This document shows positions 24,415-33,706 of a stretch of 38,134 bases of DNA, piece by piece. How positions within the stretch are numbered: the stretch's first letter is position 1; each line of letters starts with the position of its first letter. The notes under the pieces were generated by a model. That model worked only from the letters and a program-made list of their open reading frames with translations, was not told the origin of the DNA and ran no database searches. This stretch comes from Exiguobacterium sp. KRL4 (GTDB lineage Bacteria > Bacillota > Bacilli > Exiguobacteriales > Exiguobacteriaceae). The DNA lies in assembly GCF_001870785.1 (NCBI RefSeq), contig NZ_MOLV01000024.1:1-38134 (forward strand), written 5' to 3'. The translations under genes and the position numbers were made by a program.

Positions 24415-24436
24415 GAATAATCCCCCTTTTTCGCTT

Positions 24437-24461
24437 AGAAAACGCTTTCAAGATGATTATA
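24437..24461 (-). promoter_or_regulatory. rocD -10 box and cre (CcpA) site
   Basis: Minus-strand TATAAT at 24461-24456. AGAAAACGCTTTCA (24437-24450) matches cre at 13 of 14 positions and lies at the expected transcription start, so catabolite repression is likely. The -35 box is weak. Confidence 0.7.
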
Positions 24462-24586
24462 ACAGATTTCACGCGATAATCTTCAATCGAAATACAGGAC
24501 TTCTCCGCATGAGAATTGAATATATTGGGAATAGACAAGACAAGTGAACCGTCATCTCTGTTAACTAAAAGGAGTGTGCACCCGTA

Positions 24587-26626
24587 ATGGATCGTCCGAT
24601 CATAAATTCCTATGAAACTGTCATGCAAAGGTTTCCTTTACCTGCATTCATCTTACATGTGGACTTAACCGTCCATTCTTGGAACGAAGCTGCTGAATCC
24701 TATTGGGGATGGTCTGCCCAAGAAATCATAGGACGGCTTGTTCCCCTACTCGATCAGGAGGATGCCGCCTTTAGTCGACAAATTTGGCAGTCGTTTTTAG
24801 AACGACGTCAATCGATGCAACTGCCGAACACGACATTTTTGCATAAATCTGGCGAACAGCTGACGGCAACGTTACTTGTCTCACCACTCTTCGATGAACA
24901 AAATCAGGTGATTGGGGCGTTTTTCTGCCAGCTCCCTTCATCGGATCAGCAGACAAATAGTAAACCGCTGTTTCAAGGGCTGATGGATTTACGGTATGCC
25001 TTTGACCAAATCGCTTGCGTCCTCGTCCTTGATGCACGCGGCACGATTCAATATGCCAATACCAACATGACAGACCTCACCGGTTTTTGTCCGCAAATGT
25101 TACTCGACCAACCGTGGACGATGTTGTTGAATTCGTCTGAAAAGGTCCTTTCGACGATCCGCTCACAAATCAAGCAGAAAAAAGCGTGGTCCGGAAAGCT
25201 GCCCATTTTGACGAACGGTGATCAAGAAAAAGTCCTTCAAGCCACTTTAATTCCAATCTATGATGTGAACGGTGTCCGTTTCCAGCATATCTTCATCGGT
25301 ACTGATATCACTGAAACCGAACAGCTAGAGCAGGAACTCGATTTTCTTGTCCATCATAATGAGATGACCCACCTGCTGAATAAACGTGGATTTCTCCGTG
25401 AAGGCAATACTTTATTTTCAAAAGCGACAGACCAAACTCCAATCTCGCTCATCTTATTTGATATCGACCGGTTCAAAGTCATCAATGATTCTTTTGGGAC
25501 ACATGTAGGAGATCAGCTGCTTCAGGCGTTAGCGAAACGTCTTTCACAACATGGAGAACAAAAGCTGACCTTTCATCCGACAAGCGATTTGTTTGGTTTA
25601 CTGGTAGAGGTCACGGATCGGAATGTTTTGTTCCAATACGCTCGGAAATTACAACAAGTCCTCCAACGTCCCTACTATATCAATGGTCATTCCCTGATTA
25701 TTTCGTGTACCTTTGGAATCACCGTCTACCCATCCGAGGCTAAATCGTTAGAAGATCTGTATCGACGTTCGGAAATGGCATTATATGCCGGAAAAGCCGT
25801 CGGAACAGGTACGATTCAATACTTGACCCATGAAATGGACGAACAGTTCACACGAAAACTGCAACTAGAACGCTCATTGTTTACAGTACTTGAGGATCAC
25901 TCTCTCCATTTAGCCTATCAACCGATCATCAATTTAAAAACGAAACAGGTCGACGGATTCGAAGCTTTGCTACGATGGAATCATACCGCTCTCGGCAGCA
26001 TTTCCCCTGACGAGTTCATTCCACTAGCTGAAGAAGCTGCTTTGATCACCCCCATCAATAACTGGGTCGTCCTTGAAGCGTGTGAGCAACTGGCAAAATG
26101 GCAAGAACGTATTTCAGATGATTTGACGATGGCGATCAATATCTCTCCGCATCAGTTCCAAAGTGACTCATTCGTTCGGACGTTACAGCATGTCGTTCGT
26201 CAAAAAAAAATCAATCCACGTTTCGTCACTCTAGAGATGACTGAAAATATCGCCATCCTTCAGACACAACGGACGGTTGAGCGGATGCAATTGATCAAGT
26301 TGCTTGGTTTCCGACTTTCAATTGATGATTTCGGAACAGGGTATTCTTCCTTACAATATTTACGTGCCTTTCCGATTGATGAACTAAAAATCGATAAAGT
26401 CTTTATTGATGGAATCGATTTAGGAGAAAACGGTTTACTGGATTCCATCATCCAACTTGGTCGGAATCTGAACTTGAATCTTGTGGCGGAAGGCGTCGAG
26501 ACGGCAAGTGCACTACGCTACCTAGAAGCAACTGCGTGTCAGCAAATGCAAGGCTTCATCTTCTCAGAACCGTTGTCTGTCACAGAGATTGAAGAGCGGT
26601 TTGGTCCGTCCACTCCTGAAAATTGA
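24587..26626 (+). CDS. PAS-PAS-GGDEF-EAL protein, probable c-di-GMP phosphodiesterase
   Basis: 679 residues, no membrane segment. PAS 1 (about 8-125), PAS 2 (about 130-250), GGDEF-like (about 255-410) and EAL (about 425-672). The GGDEF active-site loop is degenerate: TSDLFGLL stands where GGDEF belongs, so no cyclase activity is expected; it may bind GTP or act structurally. The EAL domain keeps its motifs EALLRW, NISPHQF, LEMTEN, IDDFGTGYSSL, KIDK and AEGVE, so it should cleave c-di-GMP. RBS AAGGAG is 12 bp from ATG, rather far. Confidence 0.9.
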   Translation: MDRPIINSYETVMQRFPLPAFILHVDLTVHSWNEAAESYWGWSAQEIIGRLVPLLDQEDAAFSRQIWQSFLERRQSMQLPNTTFLHKSGEQLTATLLVSPLFDEQNQVIGAFFCQLPSSDQQTNSKPLFQGLMDLRYAFDQIACVLVLDARGTIQYANTNMTDLTGFCPQMLLDQPWTMLLNSSEKVLSTIRSQIKQKKAWSGKLPILTNGDQEKVLQATLIPIYDVNGVRFQHIFIGTDITETEQLEQELDFLVHHNEMTHLLNKRGFLREGNTLFSKATDQTPISLILFDIDRFKVINDSFGTHVGDQLLQALAKRLSQHGEQKLTFHPTSDLFGLLVEVTDRNVLFQYARKLQQVLQRPYYINGHSLIISCTFGITVYPSEAKSLEDLYRRSEMALYAGKAVGTGTIQYLTHEMDEQFTRKLQLERSLFTVLEDHSLHLAYQPIINLKTKQVDGFEALLRWNHTALGSISPDEFIPLAEEAALITPINNWVVLEACEQLAKWQERISDDLTMAINISPHQFQSDSFVRTLQHVVRQKKINPRFVTLEMTENIAILQTQRTVERMQLIKLLGFRLSIDDFGTGYSSLQYLRAFPIDELKIDKVFIDGIDLGENGLLDSIIQLGRNLNLNLVAEGVETASALRYLEATACQQMQGFIFSEPLSVTEIEERFGPSTPEN

Positions 26627-26650
26627 GGTAATCTTGCGGGTTTTCGGCAT

Positions 26651-26692
26651 AAAAAAATGCTCTCATCCTAGTCGGATGGGAGCATTCTCTTT
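26651..26692. terminator. Bidirectional terminator after the EAL gene
   Basis: AATGCTCTCATCC / GGATGGGAGCATT arms (one G-U) with A and T runs on the two sides. Confidence 0.82.
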
Positions 26693-26722
26693 AGACTTCA
26701 GTTAATCACTACAGTTTTTTTT

Positions 26723-28117
26723 TTACAATTGAATCTGTCCAACGACCATTCCGTATACGGCAACAGCCGCTAAAAGGACGAGGATACCACTCGCGATCAT
26801 TTCATAACGCGACATGCCTCCACGTTTTTGTTCACGTTCTGCCATCAAGTAAGCAACGATGCCTGGCGCATAGACAAGCGCTGCGATGACGATGTACCAA
26901 ATACCTGAAGCGTAGACGAGCCAAAGTGAATAAAGTGCCGCAATCGTTGAGAAAATCAACATTTTTTGATTACGTTCTGCTTTTGAGAAACGGACACTGT
27001 AGATGGCGGACAGTAAATAAGGCAACAAGGCACAAATACCTGCGATGCTTGATAACACCAAGTACGTTTGCGCAGAGAATAAGGCGATTCCTGCAACCAG
27101 TTGTGTCGCGATTTGCGTAATCAGCAACGCCCCGACTGGAGCCCCTTTCCGGTTCGTCTTCCCAAAGAATTTCGGGAAGGCACCGTCTTTTGCGACGAGA
27201 TAGGAAATCTCAGAGGCAAGGATCGTCCATCCGAGTAAAGCACCTGACAGAGAAATGATTAGACCGATCATGATGAGTGTTGCTCCAAACGGACCGATCG
27301 CTGCTTCGAGCACATATGCCATCGTTGGTTCTTGTAATCCGGCCAGTTTTGCTTGACTCAAGACACCTAGTGACAAAACAGAAATCAGGATATAGATGAC
27401 GAGTACACCGACAAGTCCCATGACTGTCGCCTTTCCGACATCACTCCGTTTTTTCGCACGGGTTGATAAGACGACGGCCCCTTCAATTCCAACAAAGGCC
27501 CATAAGGTGACGAGCATCGTTCCTTTGACTTGTGTAAAGATACTTCCTAACTCCGTTCCTTCTCCCCAAAAATCGAGGTTAAACGTCTTGACATTAAAGG
27601 CGATTGCCACTAATAAAATAAAAATTAAAATTGGAACCAATTTTGCAATCGTCGTAATTAAATTAACGAGGGTGGCCTCTTTAATCCCACTTGAGACAAT
27701 GAAAAAGAGCCCCCAAACGACAACAATACTCATCAGTAACAAAAATATGCGATTTTCCGACGAAAAAATCGGGAAAAAGTAACTGAGTGCGTTAAACACC
27801 AACGTGATGTTGGCGACTGTCCCGATCCAAGCTGAGACCCAATATCCCCAGGCACTGTTAAAGCCGATAAACCGTCCGAACCCTTCGCGTGCATACGCGT
27901 AGATGCCACCTTCAAGTTCCGGTTTACTGTTCGCAAGGTGTTGAAACACAAGTGCTAACATGATCATACCGAGACCCGTGATTCCCCAACCGATCAGAAT
28001 CGGTCCTGCGCTCGCTTTTTGAGCCATCGCTCCAGGAAGATTAAATGCTCCCCCGCCGACCATTGAACCGATGACCATTGCAGCTAATGCGAAAAAGCCA
28101 ATTTTTTGTTGATTCAT
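26723..28117 (-). CDS. APC family amino acid transporter, arginine/ornithine antiporter type
   Basis: 464 residues, about twelve membrane helices. N-terminal FALAAMVIGSMVGGGAFNLP is the APC substrate-binding signature, and AFVGIEGAVVLSTRAKKRSDVGKAT is typical of basic amino acid/polyamine antiporters (ArcD/lysine family). Substrate arginine/ornithine is inferred from the family and from rocD nearby; lysine or another amine is possible. RBS AAAGGA 10 bp upstream. The divergent region to mgtC holds possible ArgR boxes. Confidence 0.82.
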   Translation of the reverse strand: MNQQKIGFFALAAMVIGSMVGGGAFNLPGAMAQKASAGPILIGWGITGLGMIMLALVFQHLANSKPELEGGIYAYAREGFGRFIGFNSAWGYWVSAWIGTVANITLVFNALSYFFPIFSSENRIFLLLMSIVVVWGLFFIVSSGIKEATLVNLITTIAKLVPILIFILLVAIAFNVKTFNLDFWGEGTELGSIFTQVKGTMLVTLWAFVGIEGAVVLSTRAKKRSDVGKATVMGLVGVLVIYILISVLSLGVLSQAKLAGLQEPTMAYVLEAAIGPFGATLIMIGLIISLSGALLGWTILASEISYLVAKDGAFPKFFGKTNRKGAPVGALLITQIATQLVAGIALFSAQTYLVLSSIAGICALLPYLLSAIYSVRFSKAERNQKMLIFSTIAALYSLWLVYASGIWYIVIAALVYAPGIVAYLMAEREQKRGGMSRYEMIASGILVLLAAVAVYGMVVGQIQL

Positions 28118-28145
28118 TCTCTACACACGTCCTTTAATCCTTGTA

Positions 28146-28178
28146 TATCTATTCATATCAAACGTATATTCATTCGAA
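28146..28178. promoter_or_regulatory. Possible ArgR/AhrC boxes
   Basis: Two ATTCAT motifs (28151-28156 and 28168-28173), 17 bp apart, in the divergent region between the APC transporter and mgtC. ATTCA/TGAAT is the ARG-box half-site, but neither makes a complete palindrome, so this is weak. Confidence 0.3.
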
Positions 28179-28236
28179 AGACACAAAACTCATTATAACA
28201 AAATCAGAACGATTGTAAAGAAAGGATTTGGTTATC

Positions 28237-28920
28237 ATGAATTGGATCCATTCGTTCCAACTGGAAGACTTTCTGAAATTGATGCTTGCTGCGACATTTG
28301 GAATCATCATCGGCTTTGAACGTGAAATCAAAAATAAGCCCGTTGGTATACGTACTAGCCTCGTAATTACCCTGATCAGTTGCCTGTTAACCATCGTCTC
28401 CATCAAATCGGTCATTCTCTACAGCACGATTGCCCCAAATGTTCAAATGGATCCGATGCGGCTCGTCGCTCAAGTCGTCGCCGGGATCGGTTTCATTGGT
28501 GCAGGTGTCATTTTAAGACGTCCGCATGATATCGTCAGTGGTTTGACGACAGCCGCGATTATATGGGCTGCCAGCGGGATTGGCATCGCAGTCGGAGCCG
28601 GTTTTATCATGGAAGCGACGTTTCTAGTCCTCTTCTTATTTTTCTCGTTAGAAGGCATCACTTGGATCATGAAACGATTTAACAATAGTCGCTTCGAAGC
28701 GAATGTGATCGTCGCTCATCTCACTTTATCTAAAGAAACCGATGCCCAGACTGTAAAAACAGCCTTGGAACAAAAAGGGATCCGAATCACCAATATTCGG
28801 TTACGCGGTCATCCACAACAGTTGACATTACGGATGTATTCGCCACATAAACTGACGATTTTCATACTTTATGACTACTTGAAAACACTGGGAATTGAGC
28901 ATATAGACCTTGATCAGTGA
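28237..28920 (+). CDS. MgtC/SapB family membrane protein
   Basis: 227 residues. Four or five helices in the first 150 residues carry the family motifs GFEREIKNKPVGIRTS and VVAGIGFIGAGVILR. A C-terminal ACT-like soluble domain (about 155-227) follows. MgtC proteins affect magnesium homeostasis, ATPase regulation or virulence; the ion role here is inferred. Start ATG 28237 with AAAGGA 10 bp upstream; the TTG at 28228 is less likely. Stop is about 100 bp before the oppA-like gene. Confidence 0.88.
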   Translation: MNWIHSFQLEDFLKLMLAATFGIIIGFEREIKNKPVGIRTSLVITLISCLLTIVSIKSVILYSTIAPNVQMDPMRLVAQVVAGIGFIGAGVILRRPHDIVSGLTTAAIIWAASGIGIAVGAGFIMEATFLVLFLFFSLEGITWIMKRFNNSRFEANVIVAHLTLSKETDAQTVKTALEQKGIRITNIRLRGHPQQLTLRMYSPHKLTIFILYDYLKTLGIEHIDLDQ

Positions 28921-29028
28921 GAATTGTCAGAAAATTTATGTTGCATTTTCATTCGTTTTCACTTAAATTTACATTATGTTCACACTTTTCTGAAATTATT
29001 TCAATTTAACCAGGGGGTCATCGTTCAC

Positions 29029-30663
29029 ATGAAAAAACAAACAAAAATTGCCTTTGCTGGATTATCTAGCGTGGCGCTGCTGGCAGTAGCAGCTTGTGGC
29101 CAAAGCAATGAATCAGATGGAAAGTCATCCTCGTCAAAAGAAAAGAAACAAGAAGTGACGCTCATCTCAACAACGGATGTCCCACAACTTGATCCAACAA
29201 AAACAACAGACTCGACGTCCATCATCGTGACGAACAACGTCTTTGAAGGGTTGTACCGTCTTGATGGAGAAAATAAGCCGACTCCTGGTATCGCAGAAAG
29301 TGTCGAAGTGTCTGACGACAAAAAAACCTATACATTCAAACTCCGGAAAGATGCAAAATGGTCTGATGGTTCGGCTGTAACGGCTGACGATTTCATCTAT
29401 TCTTGGAAACGTGCACTTGACCCGAAAACGGGAGCCGAGTATGCCTATATTCTTCAAGATTTAAAAAATGCCAACAAAATCTTAGCGGGTGAAGCTGAAC
29501 TTGATTCACTTGGTGTCAAGAAGGTTGATGATCAAACACTTGAAGTACAACTGGAAGCTCCAGCACCTTACTTCCTAGGTTTGACAAGTTTCCCTACTTA
29601 CTTGCCGCTCAAGCAATCGTTTGTTGAAGAAAAAGGTGATAAGTTCGCGACCAATGTTGAGTCGATGATCTTCAACGGCCCCTTCATTCTTGATAAGTGG
29701 CAATCAAACGCCGGATGGACATACAAAAAGAACCCCGATTACTGGGATAAAGCAAATGTCAAAATGGAAAAAATCGATGTTAAAGTCGTCAAGGAGATTT
29801 CGACGGGCGTTAACTTGTTTGAATCCAAAGACGTTGACTTTGCACCTATCACATCGGAATTCGTCTCACAATATGAAAAGTCGGAAGACTATAAAACTCG
29901 CCCGGACGCCCGGATCAACTTCCTGCGTTTCAACCAAAAAAATAAATCTCTTAAAAACGAAAATATCCGGAAAGCATTGGCACTTGGTTTTGAAAAACAA
30001 GGAATTACAGATGTCATCTTAAATGATGGTTCAAAACCAGCCAACTTCATCGTCGCAAAAGACTTTACGTTCACACCGGATGGAGAAGACTTCCGTACAA
30101 AATATCCGGATCTTCAAAGCTTCGATGCAACAGAAGCGAAAAAAGCATGGGATGCCGGCTTAAAAGAACTTGGTGTCAAAACGATCGAAGTCGATATGCT
30201 GTCACGTGATGAAGATGCCTTCAAAAAGGTTTCTGAGTTCTTAAAAGGTGACCTTGAGAAGAATCTTCCGGGTCTGACGATCAACATCAAACAACAACCG
30301 TTCAAAAACTTCCTCGATCTTGAAGCGAAAGGCGATTACGATATCTCAGCTGCCGGCTGGGGACCTGACTACCAGGATCCAATGACGTTCCTTGATATGT
30401 GGTTGACGGACGGAAGCTTTAACCGGATGGAGTATTCGAACAAAGAGTTCGACAAAATGATCAAAGAAGCGAAGGCGGAGCCGGATGAAGCGAAACGTTG
30501 GTCGACGCTCCAGGAAGCTGAAAAAATGCTCTTAGCGGACGATTATGCGATTGCTCCAATCTATCAAAAAGGTGAAGCCTACTTGCAACGTGCAAACATC
30601 GATAAATTATACCGTCACCCGTTCGGAGCCGATATGAGCTTCAAGTGGATGGAAGTTAAATAA
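29029..30663 (+). CDS. Oligopeptide-binding lipoprotein (OppA-like)
   Basis: 544 residues. Lipoprotein signal with lipobox VAAC, an S/K-rich linker, then a bacterial extracellular solute-binding family 5 domain with DPTKTTDSTS, WSDGSAVTADDFIYSWKRALDP and the GWGPDYQDPMTFLD segment typical of OppA. Anchored outside the membrane, delivers peptides to an ABC transporter. No permease or ATPase genes are adjacent, so it is an orphan that must share a transporter elsewhere. ATG 29029 chosen (AGGGGG RBS). The 105 codon-free bases before it hold a weak promoter (TTGCAT-17-TAAATT). Confidence 0.9.
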   Translation: MKKQTKIAFAGLSSVALLAVAACGQSNESDGKSSSSKEKKQEVTLISTTDVPQLDPTKTTDSTSIIVTNNVFEGLYRLDGENKPTPGIAESVEVSDDKKTYTFKLRKDAKWSDGSAVTADDFIYSWKRALDPKTGAEYAYILQDLKNANKILAGEAELDSLGVKKVDDQTLEVQLEAPAPYFLGLTSFPTYLPLKQSFVEEKGDKFATNVESMIFNGPFILDKWQSNAGWTYKKNPDYWDKANVKMEKIDVKVVKEISTGVNLFESKDVDFAPITSEFVSQYEKSEDYKTRPDARINFLRFNQKNKSLKNENIRKALALGFEKQGITDVILNDGSKPANFIVAKDFTFTPDGEDFRTKYPDLQSFDATEAKKAWDAGLKELGVKTIEVDMLSRDEDAFKKVSEFLKGDLEKNLPGLTINIKQQPFKNFLDLEAKGDYDISAAGWGPDYQDPMTFLDMWLTDGSFNRMEYSNKEFDKMIKEAKAEPDEAKRWSTLQEAEKMLLADDYAIAPIYQKGEAYLQRANIDKLYRHPFGADMSFKWMEVK

Positions 30664-30674
30664 GAGGATTCCTG

Positions 30675-30708
30675 CCGGTAATCAAGTTCAACTTGATTAC
30701 CGGTTTTT
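30675..30708 (+). terminator. Terminator of the oppA-like gene
   Basis: Perfect 12-bp stem CCGGTAATCAAG / CTTGATTACCGG, 5-nt loop, five T. Confidence 0.93.
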
Positions 30709-30717
30709 GTATACAAC

Positions 30718-30752
30718 AAAGACCCCTTCTGCCGGAGCCGATCGGGGTCTTT
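30718..30752 (-). terminator. Terminator of the 85-residue gene
   Basis: Minus-strand AAAGACCCC / GGGGTCTTT arms overlapping the stop codon, with a T-rich tail. Confidence 0.78.
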
Positions 30753-31008
30753 ACTGTGCGATTTGTTTATAAAACTCGATTTCTTCTCGCTGTCCTTCTT
30801 CGACGGCGCGAAAAAATTCTGCAAAAAATGCATACAAGACGGTACGTTCCTGATAGGTCGGACCCGCTTGTCGTATTACTGAAAACGCAAGATTACGCAA
30901 CTGACGTTTCGTTCGGCGGTTCATCGGTAACTCATGAAACTGGTCAATAAACAAACGGTAGACATCAGAAATCAACTCTTCATGACCCTCAAAATATGAC
31001 TTATCCAT
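30751..31008 (-). CDS. Small soluble helical protein, unknown function
   Basis: 85 residues, rich in charged and aromatic residues (DVYRLFIDQFHELP, YAFFAEFFRAVEEG), no membrane segment or signal, probably all helical. RBS AAGAAAGGA before ATG; own promoter and terminator. I do not recognise the family. Confidence 0.7.
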   Translation of the reverse strand: MDKSYFEGHEELISDVYRLFIDQFHELPMNRRTKRQLRNLAFSVIRQAGPTYQERTVLYAFFAEFFRAVEEGQREEIEFYKQIAQ

Positions 31009-31111
31009 TGAATCGATCCTTTCTTAATCATTCATCTCTATAATCTTCTTTACGAAAATACCAGCTGAAGGTTTCAAAAAAACAGCGCTTTTCATCAAGA
31101 TGATAAGACCT

Positions 31112-31140
31112 ACTATAACAAGGATCAAATAATGATTCAA
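31112..31140 (-). promoter_or_regulatory. Promoter of the 85-residue gene
   Basis: Minus-strand TTGAAT (31140-31135), 17-bp spacer, TATAGT (31117-31112). This leaves a leader of about 97 nt in which I see no clear structure. Confidence 0.65.
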
Positions 31141-31154
31141 CCGGAAAACTATTA

Positions 31155-31198
31155 AGAAAAGGTAAAGTCCAGTCGATGATTTGTACTGGACTTTACCT
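31155..31198 (-). terminator. Terminator of the adenine deaminase gene
   Basis: Minus-strand GGTAAAGTCCAGT / ACTGGACTTTACC, 13-bp perfect stem, followed by TTTTCTT. Confidence 0.9.
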
Positions 31199-31203
31199 AT
31201 AGA

Positions 31204-32934
31204 TCAAGCTTGAACGGAAATATGTTGGAACGTTTTTACGTCAAATAATCCAGTGTCTGTCAATTTTAAATTCGGGATGACGGGCAGGCAAAGAAACGAC
31301 ATCGTTAAATAGGGATTAAACGAACGATCCGCTTCAAGTACATCAAGTGCATCATTGAGTGCTTCGAGTGTATCCCCTACCTCTTGGAAGGGCCGACTAG
31401 TCATCAATCCGGCAATTTCAAGTGGTAACTCTGCCAAAACTTCCGTTCCGTTCACTGCGATGACGCCTCCACCGGCTTTGACCAACCGTTCTGCCGCAAG
31501 CTTCATCTCTGCATCGGATGTTCCGACAATGACCAAGTTATGGGAATCATGAGCAACCGTCGCAGCAATCGCTCCTCGCTTCATCTTGAATCCTTTGACG
31601 ATGCCGACCGCTGAAAAATCTGTTGCATGATGACGCTCGATCACTGCAATCTTCAACAAATCCTGTTCCGGCACAGCGAGGAATTTTCCATCCTGAAGCG
31701 GTACATCCAAAATCAAGTGTTCCGTGACGATACTTTTCGGAATGATTCCGATGACATGTGCCTTCGGTTCCTGGAGGGAAAGTTCAAATAGACGATCCGT
31801 GATCGGCTTTGTTTTCAATTCACCGCGCAGTGCTGCTGGGACAGGTGTCTTTTCAGACGAAACGGTTGTTTTTCCGTTACGGGCGACAGACTCTCCTTTT
31901 ACGAAGACTTCGTCGATCACCACTTGATTCGCATCACTCAAAATCACGTAGTCGGCACGACGTCCCGGGACAATCGCTCCCCGGTCGTGTAACTGATAGG
32001 CATTAGCCGCATGAAGCGATGCCATCGCATAGGCTGTTTCACGTTTGATCCCATGGCGGATGGCATAACGGATATTATAGTCGATCGTTCCTTCACGTAA
32101 CGTATCATCCAAATGTTTATCATCCGTACAAAACAGAAAACGGCTGGCATTACTTTCCGTGACGGCATCTAACACTTCTCGAAGATTCCGTGCCGCAGAT
32201 CCTTCCCGTACTTCTACATACAACCCACGACGTGCTCGGGCAATCGCTTCTTCTTTACTAACTGATTCATGATCCGTTCGAATACCCGCTACTCCATAAA
32301 TATTCAGTTCACGGACACCAAGCCCAGCTGCATGACCATCCACGAGCTTTCCGGCTGCTTCGATCTGTTCGATTTTTTTCAACATATCCGCATCGGCCCG
32401 TTCGACGGCCGGATAATCCATGACTTCGCCTAGACCGTGTACACCTTGGTGGTTCACGAACGGTTCTAACGCTTTGGCGTCTAACGACGCACCAGCGTGC
32501 TCAAATGAAGTCGCCGGCACACAGCTCGGTAACATCATCCGAACGTCAAGCGACAACCCTTCTGCGTCGTCTAACATGAACTGAAGACCTTCTGCTCCCT
32601 TTACGTTTGCAATTTCATGTGGGTCGGCAATGATGGTCGTCACACCGAGTGGCAAAATCGCCTGTTCGTATTCACTAGGCGTCACCATCGACGACTCGAT
32701 GTGAACATGTCCATCGATGAAACTCGGGGCGATAAACTTTCCTGTTCCATCAATCATCTCGACCCCTTCGTACCCTTCTCCAACGGCCACGATGTAACCT
32801 GAATCGACCGCGACATCCGCCTGATAGGTTTCGCGTGTCATGACATCGATGACTTGAATATTTTGATAAACGACCGCTGCTTTCTCTTTTTTAGCGGCAA
32901 TCGTGATGAGGCGTGCTCGAACTGTCTGATCCAT
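31204..32934 (-). CDS. ade: Adenine deaminase
   Basis: 576 residues, the usual length. Amidohydrolase-fold enzyme converting adenine to hypoxanthine and ammonia (purine salvage). Metal and active-site motifs: FIDGHVHIESSM (about residue 80), ADPHEIANV, GEVMDYP, DGHAAGL, FCTDDKHLDD, and HDSHNLVIVG in the C-terminal half. ATG 32934 is chosen (AGGAGG at 7 bp); the frame stays open upstream to 33033 but has no RBS there. Divergent from the carbonic-anhydrase-like gene. Confidence 0.95.
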   Translation of the reverse strand: MDQTVRARLITIAAKKEKAAVVYQNIQVIDVMTRETYQADVAVDSGYIVAVGEGYEGVEMIDGTGKFIAPSFIDGHVHIESSMVTPSEYEQAILPLGVTTIIADPHEIANVKGAEGLQFMLDDAEGLSLDVRMMLPSCVPATSFEHAGASLDAKALEPFVNHQGVHGLGEVMDYPAVERADADMLKKIEQIEAAGKLVDGHAAGLGVRELNIYGVAGIRTDHESVSKEEAIARARRGLYVEVREGSAARNLREVLDAVTESNASRFLFCTDDKHLDDTLREGTIDYNIRYAIRHGIKRETAYAMASLHAANAYQLHDRGAIVPGRRADYVILSDANQVVIDEVFVKGESVARNGKTTVSSEKTPVPAALRGELKTKPITDRLFELSLQEPKAHVIGIIPKSIVTEHLILDVPLQDGKFLAVPEQDLLKIAVIERHHATDFSAVGIVKGFKMKRGAIAATVAHDSHNLVIVGTSDAEMKLAAERLVKAGGGVIAVNGTEVLAELPLEIAGLMTSRPFQEVGDTLEALNDALDVLEADRSFNPYLTMSFLCLPVIPNLKLTDTGLFDVKTFQHISVQA

Positions 32935-32970
32935 CCTGTTTCCTCCTGTAGTGAACGGTATTTTCACCAT

Positions 32971-32989
32971 CTTACAATTAGATTGTAAG
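32971..32989. promoter_or_regulatory. 19-bp perfect inverted repeat, candidate operator
   Basis: CTTACAATTAGATTGTAAG: 8-bp perfect arms around a 3-bp centre, 37 bp upstream of the ade start and 70 bp upstream of the divergent gene. Placement suits a repressor acting on ade or on both genes. The identity of the regulator is unknown. Confidence 0.55.
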
Positions 32990-33058
32990 CAGTTGCAATT
33001 TATTTTTCGGCAGGTCAAGATGAAAACGTACATTTAAATGAAAAGGTGGGAATTTAAC

Positions 33059-33598
33059 ATGAAATATCGTGTAGGTCAACTCGTACCCAACGTCGATCCC
33101 AGTGTCTATATTGCAGACGGAGCTAAAGTCATCGGTGAAGTCCAGATCGGTCAGAATTCGACCGTTTGGTTCAATACCGTCATCCGCGGGGATGAAGGAC
33201 CGATTACAATCGGGGAACGGGTCAATATTCAGGATGGATCGATGATTCACCAGTATGAAGGATACCCGACCATCATTGAAGATGACGTGACGATTGGACA
33301 CATGGCGATGATCCATGGGGGCATCATCCGCCAAGGAGCTTTGATTGGTATGTCGGCAACGATTCTTGATGAAGCAGAGATCGGAAGTGGTTCCTTTGTT
33401 GCGGCAGGCAGTGTCGTCCCTCCAAAGATGGTGGTTCCACCCAATTCGATGGTCATGGGAGTACCGGCTAAGGTCGTCCGTGAAATCAATGACCATGACC
33501 GGTTCATCATGGAGCGAACGATTCGCAAATACGTTAAACGGGGGCAACAATACGCAGCTGATTGTCGAGTAATCGAGGAAGATTTGACGACAATGTGA
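33059..33598 (+). CDS. Gamma-carbonic-anhydrase-like hexapeptide-repeat protein
   Basis: 179 residues forming a left-handed beta helix (hexapeptide repeats, about 15-140), followed by a C-terminal helix. Zinc-ligand histidines characteristic of the gamma-CA/YrdA/YtoA group are seen in SMIHQYEG and IGHMAMIHGG. ATG 33059 with AAAGGTGG at 9 bp. Activity as a carbonic anhydrase is not certain; related proteins have unknown acyl- or metal-related roles. Confidence 0.85.
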   Translation: MKYRVGQLVPNVDPSVYIADGAKVIGEVQIGQNSTVWFNTVIRGDEGPITIGERVNIQDGSMIHQYEGYPTIIEDDVTIGHMAMIHGGIIRQGALIGMSATILDEAEIGSGSFVAAGSVVPPKMVVPPNSMVMGVPAKVVREINDHDRFIMERTIRKYVKRGQQYAADCRVIEEDLTTM

Positions 33599-33706
33599 AA
33601 ACGTTTACAAAGTTCAACTGTTTTTAACAATTCGCCTCTCGTTTGTTTACATCTTTCCCTTACACTAAAGCTGTAGGACAAGAATCAAGACCGAGGGGGA
33701 TTTGAA

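Noticed and set aside
32978-33550. Antisense frame over the gamma-CA-like gene
   Set aside because: His/Asp-rich composition typical of a shadow frame; the opposite strand encodes clear hexapeptide repeats.
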